Origin: UBA5543 sp964464965
GTDB taxonomy: Bacteria; Bacteroidota; Bacteroidia; Chitinophagales; Chitinophagaceae
Direction of reading: 5' to 3'
DNA length: 64,000 nt
Assembly (NCBI GenBank): GCA_964464965.1
Contig: CAYXHM010000007.1
Span: 62,001-126,000, forward strand
A model generated the notes under the pieces. That model did not search any database, was not told where the DNA came from, and was given only the letters and a program-made list of their open reading frames with translations. Shown here piece after piece: positions 24,028 to 30,651 of the stretch; position 1 is the stretch's first letter; every line of letters starts with the position of its first letter. A program made the position numbers and the translations under genes.

Positions 24028-25509
24028 GTGCTCCATTTTACAAAAGGCTTCTTTTGCCTTATTATAAGTCTTATCGCATTCACTATACATGCTGCCGGCA
24101 GGGGCGGTAACTCAACAGCTATCACTCCAATAGTAGATACCACTTCTATATATGTATCAAAAAGTTGTCATAATGCGGCTACCGGCAGATTTATTATCAG
24201 TAGTGTTAGCAACAAGACAGGGCAGATGGGGTATTACCTCGTAAACGGGAATAAACTTGCATCGTGTAATTATCCTGATAAGATACTCTATGCCAATAAA
24301 TTACGACATGGAATAATAAACAGCGGAGATAGTTTGCTGATTGAGAGTCTGGCGGAGGGGGACTATACGATCGTTATTTATAGCCTTGAGGTTGACGAGG
24401 TAAAGAAGTTTTTCAGGTATAGTTTTCATATAGGGAAATATAAACCGTTGACGCTGGTACGTCACAGCGAAAAAGACCCATCTTGCACTTACACAAATGA
24501 TGGGGAAATAATTGTAGAAGTAACCGGCGGCAAAAGTGGAAAGAAAGAGTGTACAATAATACCGCGAACCGGCACGGTAAGACAGGATGGAGGTAAGATA
24601 ACTTTTTCAGGGTTATCGCCCGAGGTATATGATATCTACATCAGTGATAAATGTGGGCAGACCGTAAGCATAGAGCAGGTGTGCATAGCGGGTAGCGCGC
24701 CTCTGTCAGGCAGGTTGCGTATTGATAGACAGGATAGTTTGTGTTTATTAAAGATAGCGCTGAATGACAGTGCAAAGAGAAAGAGAAGGTTTACTTTGTA
24801 CGAAAGCGCGGATTTAGTCAGGGAGGGTATCATAACCACATCTGAATTTAGCATTGACAGCATGCCGGACGGCAGGTATGCCCTCTCTGTTTTAACAGAA
24901 GACAGTCTTGCCTGTATGAAAAGATGGGACACACTCTTCAGGGTTGTTAATGGCAAAATGCAAAGCGGCGACATGTTTGCAGATGATGAGCACCGCTACT
25001 ACAATGCGCCTGAGAGAAAGCCGACCTATCGTACATCCATAAAATCAAACATCTCTTTACGCAAGGATGAATGTTATATAGTGATTGAAAAAGGAAAATT
25101 CGTGCTGAATGTTTTTAATGCTAAAGATGAGTTGTTGTTAAGTTACCCCGTTGTATTTGGCAATAAAGACCTGGGAGATAAAATGTACGAAGGAGACCGT
25201 AAAACACCGGAAGGGACATTTTACATTAAAGGGAAGCGTGTGCATGATAAGTGGAATAAGTTTCTTTATATAGATTATCCTAACGAGGAGAGTTATAAGA
25301 AGTTTGCAGCCAGGAAAGCTGCGGGAGAAATACCCGCGGGCGCTACCATTGGTGGGTCAATTGGCCTGCATGGCACCTGGCCGGACGATGACATTTCAAT
25401 AGATAAAGGAGATAACTGGACTTCGGGTTGTATAAGCACCAAAAATCAGTACATAAACGAGTTGTACGAAATAATACCGGACGGTACTAAAGTTATAATA
25501 AAGAGGTAA
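24028..25509 (+). CDS. L,D-transpeptidase (YkuD) family protein with long N-terminal region
   Basis: A 493-residue secreted protein starting with GTG (24028, the first start after an in-frame stop at 24016). Signal peptide about 1-22 (FFCLIISLIAFTIHAA). Residues 30-340 look like successive beta-sandwich units, with segments such as DGEIIVEVTGGKSG and SPEVYDIYISDKCGQ typical of gliding-type Ig-like repeats. The YkuD-like catalytic domain is C-terminal (about 350-493): VIEKGKFVLNVF, DRKTPEGTFYI, His448 in GLHGTW and Cys468 in TSGCIST. The usual SHGC(I/V)R/N signature is altered. Expected role: cross-linking peptidoglycan or attaching proteins to it. Confidence 0.8.
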   Translation: MLHFTKGFFCLIISLIAFTIHAAGRGGNSTAITPIVDTTSIYVSKSCHNAATGRFIISSVSNKTGQMGYYLVNGNKLASCNYPDKILYANKLRHGIINSGDSLLIESLAEGDYTIVIYSLEVDEVKKFFRYSFHIGKYKPLTLVRHSEKDPSCTYTNDGEIIVEVTGGKSGKKECTIIPRTGTVRQDGGKITFSGLSPEVYDIYISDKCGQTVSIEQVCIAGSAPLSGRLRIDRQDSLCLLKIALNDSAKRKRRFTLYESADLVREGIITTSEFSIDSMPDGRYALSVLTEDSLACMKRWDTLFRVVNGKMQSGDMFADDEHRYYNAPERKPTYRTSIKSNISLRKDECYIVIEKGKFVLNVFNAKDELLLSYPVVFGNKDLGDKMYEGDRKTPEGTFYIKGKRVHDKWNKFLYIDYPNEESYKKFAARKAAGEIPAGATIGGSIGLHGTWPDDDISIDKGDNWTSGCISTKNQYINELYEIIPDGTKVIIKR

Positions 25510-25766
25510 GCCATGCAATGACTTACTGGTAAAAGGTTTTCCATCATAACGTCCACATCAATATAATAGTTTCAATATTCTTTTCTATTCTTAATCGTTC
25601 CATCAATCCTTAGCAGGCAATTGCCAGGCTAAATTCTCGTTGCGTTTTTCAACTCCAGATTTTTTTTTGGTGGTTAAATCCAATAGTAAAAATCTCTCGT
25701 TTATCAGGTAAGTGGTGATGTAAGGGTCGCACAATTAAAATGTTCACGTATTAAAAGATCTGTTTT

Positions 25767-26480
25767 ATGAGTATTGAATCTAAAGAAGTACAAACTAATC
25801 AGCAGGAGAAAGAACGTATATCCAATTATTCACGAAGAAATTTTTTGATGCTTTCCGGCCTTGTTGCCGGTTCGGGGTTGTTGCTGCAGTCGTGTAGGGA
25901 TGGTTCTTCTATACCCGCACCTATGGAACCCGACGGAACCGTGAACCTGGGAAGCGGAGATATAGGTATTCTGAATTATGCCTACGCTTTAGAGCAGTTG
26001 GAAGCCGCATTTTACACGCAGGTGGCCTTAAGTCCGTATGCCAACATTACGAATAGTGAACTGGCACTGCTCAGCGATATTCGTGACCATGAAATAGCGC
26101 ACAGGGAATTCTTTAAAAATGCCCTGGGCGACAAAGCTATACCAGGTCTTGAGGTTGATTTCAGCAAGATTGATTTCGATAGCAGGGAATCTGTACTGCA
26201 AACTGCGAAAACCTTTGAAGACCTGGGTGTATCTGCATATAACGGAGCCGGTAAGCTGATTGTTACGCCCGACTACCTGGTACTGGCAGGTAAAATTGTG
26301 TCTGTAGAAGCGCGCCATGCGGCTTATATACGCGACCTGCTTTCTAATGGCAGCTTTGCAGACAATACAGTTATTGACGGTAATGGACTTGATAAGAGCC
26401 GCATGCCATCTGAGGTATTAGCTGCAGCAGCACCATTTATTAAAACCGCAATAACAGGTAAAGACCTGCCAACAGCATAA
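25767..26480 (+). CDS. Ferritin-like domain protein with twin-arginine lipoprotein signal
   Basis: A 237-residue protein. The N-terminus has a twin-arginine motif (YSRRNFLMLSG, about 21-31), a hydrophobic stretch and a lipobox (LLLQSC), so it should be exported folded, probably as a lipoprotein. The rest is a ferritin-like four-helix domain with acidic/His motifs ALEQLEAAFY, DIRDHEIAHREFF, FEDLGVSAYNG and SVEARHAAYIRDLL, each helix giving Glu/His candidates for a di-metal site. Tat export would fit a protein that folds around its metal before crossing the membrane. Enzymatic or storage function is not known. First gene of a pair. Confidence 0.82.
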   Translation: MSIESKEVQTNQQEKERISNYSRRNFLMLSGLVAGSGLLLQSCRDGSSIPAPMEPDGTVNLGSGDIGILNYAYALEQLEAAFYTQVALSPYANITNSELALLSDIRDHEIAHREFFKNALGDKAIPGLEVDFSKIDFDSRESVLQTAKTFEDLGVSAYNGAGKLIVTPDYLVLAGKIVSVEARHAAYIRDLLSNGSFADNTVIDGNGLDKSRMPSEVLAAAAPFIKTAITGKDLPTA

Positions 26481-26507
26481 TCTTCTTAACCGTATTAAAA
26501 ACATCTT

Positions 26508-27341
26508 ATGAATTTATATAACATATTGAATGATATAGCGGCGTCTGACCCTGAAGTGTTTGAAAAAACCAGCGAAAGGCGCAACGTGATTAAGAACCTG
26601 TCCCGCAACGTAGCACTTACGGCTTTGCCATTTGCACTGGGTTCAACTTTTAAAAAGGCGTATGGTAAAACAACTGATGTAGTACTGGATACGCTGAATT
26701 TTGCTTTAACATTAGAATATCTTGAGGCTGAGTTTTATGCTACAGCTTTAAGTGCATCCACACTAACAATACCAACGGCTGCTGCAAGAAATGCCATACA
26801 GACGATTGCTAATCATGAAGCTGCACACGTGGCATTCCTTGTATCTGCCATTACTGCTGCCGGTGGTAAGGCTGTGGCTAAGCCTAAGTTTGATTTTACA
26901 GGTGGGAAAGGAAGTGGTAGCGGGCCATTCGCAGCAGCTTTCTCAGATTATAATTTTTTCCTGGCTGTGGCACAAACGTTGGAAGATACCGGGGTACGTG
27001 CATACAAAGGGCAGGCAGGAAACCTGATGACGAGCAACGCTGTGCTGGAAGCAGCGCTTAATATACACTCCGTAGAAGCGCGCCATGCAGCGCATATACG
27101 CTACATGCGTATGAATGCCGGGGGAGATGTAAGGCCATGGATAACTTTGAATGAAAATGGCATTGGGTTACCCGCAGTGCAGCCAAGTTATAATGGCGAG
27201 GATGTCACCACACAGGCTGGTATCAATATAGTAGGCATCAATGGCCTGGCCATAAATGCGGAGCGTGCAAGCGAGGCTTTTGATGAAATACTGACGAAAG
27301 ACCAGGTGCTGATGATAGTTGACCCATTTATAGTGCCATAA
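26508..27341 (+). CDS. Second ferritin-like domain protein
   Basis: A 277-residue paralogue of the preceding protein, 27 nt downstream. The N-terminus has ERRNVIKNLSRNVALTALPF, which resembles a weaker Tat-type signal without lipobox. The ferritin-like domain holds the same four motif pairs: TLEYLEAEFY, IANHEAAHVAFL, TLEDTGVRAYKG and SVEARHAAHIRYMR. A C-terminal extension (about 215-277) ends KDQVLMIVDPFIVP. The two proteins probably work together in the periplasm, perhaps as a heteromer; this is inference from their linkage and similarity. A strong terminator follows. Confidence 0.82.
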   Translation: MNLYNILNDIAASDPEVFEKTSERRNVIKNLSRNVALTALPFALGSTFKKAYGKTTDVVLDTLNFALTLEYLEAEFYATALSASTLTIPTAAARNAIQTIANHEAAHVAFLVSAITAAGGKAVAKPKFDFTGGKGSGSGPFAAAFSDYNFFLAVAQTLEDTGVRAYKGQAGNLMTSNAVLEAALNIHSVEARHAAHIRYMRMNAGGDVRPWITLNENGIGLPAVQPSYNGEDVTTQAGINIVGINGLAINAERASEAFDEILTKDQVLMIVDPFIVP

Positions 27342-27378
27342 GAAGAGTAGTTCTTTTATTGAAAACAGGAGTAAAAAT

Positions 27379-27404
27379 GGACGGGATTCTTCCCGTCCGT
27401 TTTT
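27379..27404 (+). terminator. Terminator of the ferritin-like pair
   Basis: GGACGGGA (27379-27386) pairs with TCCCGTCC (27391-27398) across TTCT, followed by G and six T. Clear intrinsic terminator. Confidence 0.85.
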
Positions 27405-27456
27405 TGTGCTGTAAACAATATACCTTGTAGTACGTTATTAAGTAAAGACAAGAACT

Positions 27457-27678
27457 ATGAGCACAGAGAAAACACATTTGCCGGATAATCCGCATACGCC
27501 GGAAATACCAAACCTACCCGGTGAGCCAGGCAAACCGGAAATACCAACACAACCCGGAAAGCCGGACCAGGAACCTATGCAGCCCGGAAAGCCAGAGCAC
27601 CCGGAAATACCAACGCAACCGGGCACACCTGAAGAAACGCCACAACCGGTAGATCCACCCAGGCCGGACATGGGTTAA
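27457..27678 (+). CDS. Short proline-rich repeat protein
   Basis: A 73-residue peptide made almost wholly of Pro, Glu, Gly, Lys, Thr and Gln. The unit PEIPxxPGxPxx recurs three times (from about residues 15, 28 and 49), giving a collagen-like or PEVK-like extended chain. No signal peptide, membrane segment or cysteine is present. The opposite strand is also open over this stretch (Gly-rich), so coding on the plus strand is supported by ATG start, strand of neighbours and repeat regularity, but not proven. No function can be given. Confidence 0.5.
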   Translation: MSTEKTHLPDNPHTPEIPNLPGEPGKPEIPTQPGKPDQEPMQPGKPEHPEIPTQPGTPEETPQPVDPPRPDMG

Positions 27679-27902
27679 ATGCTTTTTTGCTGTGATTTGT
27701 TGTGTTTTACACCTTTATTCAATTGCTAGTTCTGAAAATGGCGATTTACTATGTTTCACGGCATTTATTAATTGATAAATAATAATTTCGGGGGTAAATA
27801 GGTGTGATGTATTAAACGCAGATACAATAGAAGTATGAAGAATAAAACATCTTTGATATACCTTCGCGATAGGACTATATGTTTTGAATAGTTTATTACC
27901 TG
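27679..27902. other. Non-coding gap before the tRNA-Trp operon
   Basis: AT-rich stretch between the proline-rich gene and the tRNA-Trp promoter. I see no gene, terminator with a T-run, or repeat here. The promoter and leader hairpin of the tRNA lie at its right edge (27903-27970). Confidence 0.5.
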
Positions 27903-27935
27903 TTGTTCTTTTTCAGAAAGATTTTCCTATTTTTG
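27903..27935 (+). promoter_or_regulatory. Promoter of the tRNA-Trp-secE-nusG unit
   Basis: TTG (27903-27905) and a perfect -7 TATTTTTG (27928-27935) are separated by 22 nt. Transcription would begin about 27940, roughly 55 nt before the tRNA. Confidence 0.6.
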
Positions 27936-27940
27936 CAGTC

Positions 27941-27967
27941 GCCCCTGAATAGGGGGCTTTTTAATTT
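27941..27967 (+). promoter_or_regulatory. Hairpin plus U-run at the start of the tRNA-Trp transcript
   Basis: GCCCCT (27941-27946), loop GAAT, AGGGGGC (27951-27957), then TTTTTAATTT. It has the form of an intrinsic terminator but sits at the predicted 5' end of the transcript, so it could be an attenuator or a 5' stabilising hairpin. A similar arrangement precedes sucA. Confidence 0.5.
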
Positions 27968-27995
27968 GAGCTCTTTTTGAGTCTGAGATTATTCT

Positions 27996-28066
27996 ACGGG
28001 CATAGTTCAACGGTAGAATAGAGGTCTCCAAAACCTTTGATCGTGGTTCGAATCCGCGTGCCCGTG
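27996..28066 (+). tRNA. tRNA-Trp (anticodon CCA)
   Basis: A full cloverleaf can be drawn: acceptor ACGGGCA/TGCCCGT (7 bp), D arm GTTC-AACGGTA-GAAT, anticodon arm GAGGT-CTCCAAA-ACCTT with anticodon CCA at its centre, a 4-nt variable loop, T arm CGTGG-TTCGAAT-CCGCG, discriminator G. Total 71 nt. The 3' CCA is not encoded. It is followed after 72 nt by secE, a linkage common in bacteria, and is probably cut from the same transcript. Confidence 0.95.
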
Positions 28067-28138
28067 CAACCCTTCATTGCCTAAAAAGCCTTGAGGATCA
28101 ATTAATTAACTTTAAATTATCCGCTAAGCGGAACAGGT

Positions 28139-28333
28139 ATGGCTAAATTCGGTTCTTACATACAGGCAGCCTACGACGAACTGGTACACAAAGTGACCTG
28201 GCCAACGTGGGACGAACTGCAACAAACTACCATCATCGTACTGGTATCGCTGGTTATATTGACCATGATGATATTAGGAATGGACTTTTTGTCTGAGAAG
28301 GTAATGACATTATTATACAGCATTTTAGGATAA
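28139..28333 (+). CDS. secE: Preprotein translocase subunit SecE
   Basis: A 64-residue short-form SecE. Signature: the amphipathic region YIQAAYDELVHKVTWPTWDEL (cytoplasmic helix ending in the conserved KVTWP motif) followed by one transmembrane helix (about 33-55, TTIIVLVSLVILTMMILG). SecE clamps SecY in the Sec translocon of the inner membrane. It lies between tRNA-Trp and nusG, its usual position, with 12 nt to nusG. Confidence 0.96.
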   Translation: MAKFGSYIQAAYDELVHKVTWPTWDELQQTTIIVLVSLVILTMMILGMDFLSEKVMTLLYSILG

Positions 28334-28345
28334 ACTTACCGCGTA

Positions 28346-28948
28346 ATGACAGAAGAAGTAACCAATAATGAAGAGCAAGCCGTAACCCCACCTGCCGCAC
28401 CAGAGCAGGATACCAAGTGGTATGTGCTGCGCGTGATAAGTGGGAAGGAGAAAAAGGTGAAAGAATACCTGGACAAAGAGGTACAGATAAATGGCTGGAC
28501 AAAGCATATACTACAGGTATTGTGTCCATCTGAAAAGGTGTTTAAGGTACAGGCCGGTAAAAAAGTGCTGCGCGAAAAAATACTCTTCCCCGGCTACCTG
28601 ATGCTGGAAGCTGTAGATGGCAAGCTGAACGATGATATGATACAAACCATCAAGAATGTAACCAATGTGATACATTTCCTGGGTAAAGATCATCCTACCG
28701 CGCTGCGCAAAGCTGAGGTGAACAAAATGTTTGGTAAAATGGATGAGGTGAGCGACCAGGGCATCGGTTATGCAGACCCATACATCATTGGCGAAACAGT
28801 TCGCATAACAGATGGGCCGTTCAACGATTTTAACGGAACTGTAGAAGAAGTGAACGAAGAGAAAAAGAAACTGAAAGTAGTTGTAAAAATATTTGGCCGT
28901 GCTACGCCGGTAGAATTAAACTACGTACAGGTTGAAAAAATAGCATAG
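28346..28948 (+). CDS. nusG: Transcription termination/antitermination factor NusG
   Basis: A 200-residue NusG. N-terminal NGN domain (about 25-135; KWYVLRVISGKEKKVKEYL, LFPGYLMLEA) and C-terminal KOW domain (about 150-200; GETVRITDGPFNDFNGTVEE). It binds RNA polymerase and affects pausing, Rho termination and coupling to ribosomes. Slightly acidic N-terminal tail precedes the NGN domain. Unlike in most bacteria, rplK-rplA-rplJ-rplL-rpoB do not follow; a strong terminator closes the unit. Confidence 0.96.
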   Translation: MTEEVTNNEEQAVTPPAAPEQDTKWYVLRVISGKEKKVKEYLDKEVQINGWTKHILQVLCPSEKVFKVQAGKKVLREKILFPGYLMLEAVDGKLNDDMIQTIKNVTNVIHFLGKDHPTALRKAEVNKMFGKMDEVSDQGIGYADPYIIGETVRITDGPFNDFNGTVEEVNEEKKKLKVVVKIFGRATPVELNYVQVEKIA

Positions 28949-28970
28949 AGCTTTTGTTAAATTATATTCT

Positions 28971-28999
28971 GTTCGCCCCCGCACTATACGGGGGCGAAC
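28971..28999 (+). terminator. Strong terminator after nusG
   Basis: GTTCGCCCCCG (28971-28981) pairs perfectly over 11 bp with CGGGGGCGAAC (28989-28999) across 7 nt, followed by TTGTCTTT. It lies 22 nt after the nusG stop and separates nusG from ispD. Confidence 0.8.
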
Positions 29000-29047
29000 T
29001 TGTCTTTAGCTCACATCTGATTAACTTTACACAGTACAAGATATAGC

Positions 29048-29728
29048 ATGGATAAGTATGCAGTAATAGTGGCCGGGGGCAAAGGCCTGAGGATGGGCAA
29101 TGCGGTTGCCAAGCAGTTTTTGCCATTGGCAGGTAAACCCTTATTGTACTACACCATTAAGACGTTTCTGGATGCATATGCAGACATGAAACTGGTGCTG
29201 GTACTGCCGGAAGATCAATTAAGCTATGCACAGATGGTACTGCAGGCATTCCCTGACAGGATAGATATGACGATTGTTACCGGTGGTGAAACACGTTTTC
29301 ATAGCGTGCAGAATGGCCTGAAAGAAGTAAGTGCCGGTGCCGTGGTATTTGTGCATGATGGCGTGAGGCCGCTGGTATCAGCACAGCTGATAAGAGCATG
29401 TTATGAGCAGGCGGTAGAAAAAGGCAGTGCCATACCTGCTATACCGGTAGCAGATAGTATGCGCATGGTAGAAGGAAATAACAGCAGCCCTGTAAACAGG
29501 GAGTATATGCGCAGCATACAGACACCACAAACCTTCAGGGCAGATATCTTATTACCCGCCTTTCAGCAGGAATATACAAATGCCTTTACAGATGAAGCAA
29601 CAGTTGTTGAGGCTTATGGAGCGCAGGTATACCTGATAGAAGGAGAAAAAAGGAATATTAAACTGACAACGCCTGAGGATATGATGATAGCGGAAATAAT
29701 GTTACGTGAAAAGGAAGAACATGTTTAG
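29048..29728 (+). CDS. ispD: 2-C-methyl-D-erythritol 4-phosphate cytidylyltransferase
   Basis: A 226-residue enzyme of the MEP isoprenoid pathway that joins CTP and methylerythritol phosphate. Motifs: VIVAGGKGLRMGNAVAKQFL (7-26; glycine-rich CTP loop with the catalytic Arg/Lys), VFVHDGVRPLV (about 100-110), IPVADSMR and RSIQTPQTFRADILL (about 158-172), TDEATVVEAYGAQV and the final LTTPEDMMIAE. Cytoplasmic. Its 3' end overlaps the next gene by 8 nt, making it first in ispD-unknown-dnaG. A sequence TAACTTTA (29021-29028) resembles a -7 element. Confidence 0.95.
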   Translation: MDKYAVIVAGGKGLRMGNAVAKQFLPLAGKPLLYYTIKTFLDAYADMKLVLVLPEDQLSYAQMVLQAFPDRIDMTIVTGGETRFHSVQNGLKEVSAGAVVFVHDGVRPLVSAQLIRACYEQAVEKGSAIPAIPVADSMRMVEGNNSSPVNREYMRSIQTPQTFRADILLPAFQQEYTNAFTDEATVVEAYGAQVYLIEGEKRNIKLTTPEDMMIAEIMLREKEEHV

Positions 29729-30629
29729 GGTTTCTATATTGATATTATTGGTATTGGCTACCAACGCTTACGGGCAGGATACGAGTATTTTCAAATACCC
29801 GATAACTATGGACGAGGTGGTAATAGCGGCAAAAAGAGAGGGATGGGATGTAGCAGGATTTATTAAACGTGTGCAGAATGACACAACGTTTTATAAGGCA
29901 TTTAAGTCGATGAGGGTGATGTCTTATACAGCTAACAATGATATAAGGGTATATAATAAAAAAGGCAAAATAGCAGCATCGCTCACCAGTACTACGCGCC
30001 AGCGGACATGGAAAGGATGCAGGGCGATGGATGTATTGCAGGAAAAGGTGACCGGTAATTTTTATAAAAAAAAGAAAGAGTACCGCTATTATACTGCCGA
30101 ACTATACGCCTACCTGTTTTTTACAGAAGATACCCTGTGCGGGCAGAATGATATAGTAACCGGTAGTATGGATAATAAAGAGGGTGGGGCCATTGGCCGG
30201 CATAAGAACAAGCTGAAACAACTGATGTTTAATCCCGGCAGCAAAGTAGGCGGCATACCTATGATGGGGTATAAGGCCGCTATATTCGAGCCTGACGTTG
30301 CTAAGATGTATGAGTTCAAACTGGCCTCTGAAGAATATAATGGCGTGGAGTGTTATGTATTTAAGGCTATACCCAAAACTGAGTATAAAGAGGATGTAGT
30401 ATATAACTACCTGGCTACCTGGTTCAGGAAAACAGATTATTCAATACTGGCCAGGGACTATTCATTGTCTTACAACACACTGGCGTATGATTTTGATGTA
30501 AGCATGAAAGTGCGTACACAGCAATATGGCGACAAGCTATTGCCTACGCGTATAGAGTATGATGGCAACTGGCATGTGTTTACACAAGGGCGTGAGCGGG
30601 TAAAGTTCGTGACCAGTATAGCATATTAA
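29721..30629 (+). CDS. Secreted protein of unknown function between ispD and dnaG
   Basis: A 302-residue protein with a signal peptide (MFRVSILILLVLATNAYGQ). Residues 25-80 are helical and polar (DEVVIAAKREGWDVAGFIKR); the rest is beta-rich, with CYVFKAIPK, ATWFRKTDYSILARDYSL and LPTRIEYDGNWHVF. The late part, where a strand pair carries WFRKTDYSIL followed by a long strand, recalls lipoprotein-carrier (LolA-like) folds, but this is a weak impression. The ATG at 29721 is preferred to an upstream GTG at 29706 because it directly precedes the signal peptide. Overlaps ispD by 8 nt; dnaG follows after 22 nt. Confidence 0.65.
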   Translation: MFRVSILILLVLATNAYGQDTSIFKYPITMDEVVIAAKREGWDVAGFIKRVQNDTTFYKAFKSMRVMSYTANNDIRVYNKKGKIAASLTSTTRQRTWKGCRAMDVLQEKVTGNFYKKKKEYRYYTAELYAYLFFTEDTLCGQNDIVTGSMDNKEGGAIGRHKNKLKQLMFNPGSKVGGIPMMGYKAAIFEPDVAKMYEFKLASEEYNGVECYVFKAIPKTEYKEDVVYNYLATWFRKTDYSILARDYSLSYNTLAYDFDVSMKVRTQQYGDKLLPTRIEYDGNWHVFTQGRERVKFVTSIAY

Positions 30630-30651
30630 AATAGTAATTTAGCAGGAAAGG

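Noticed and set aside
27438..27671. Gly-rich open frame on the minus strand opposite the proline-rich gene
   Set aside because: It is the mirror image of Pro/Gly codons on the other strand, with irregular Gly-Cys content and no promoter; the plus-strand frame has clean repeats.
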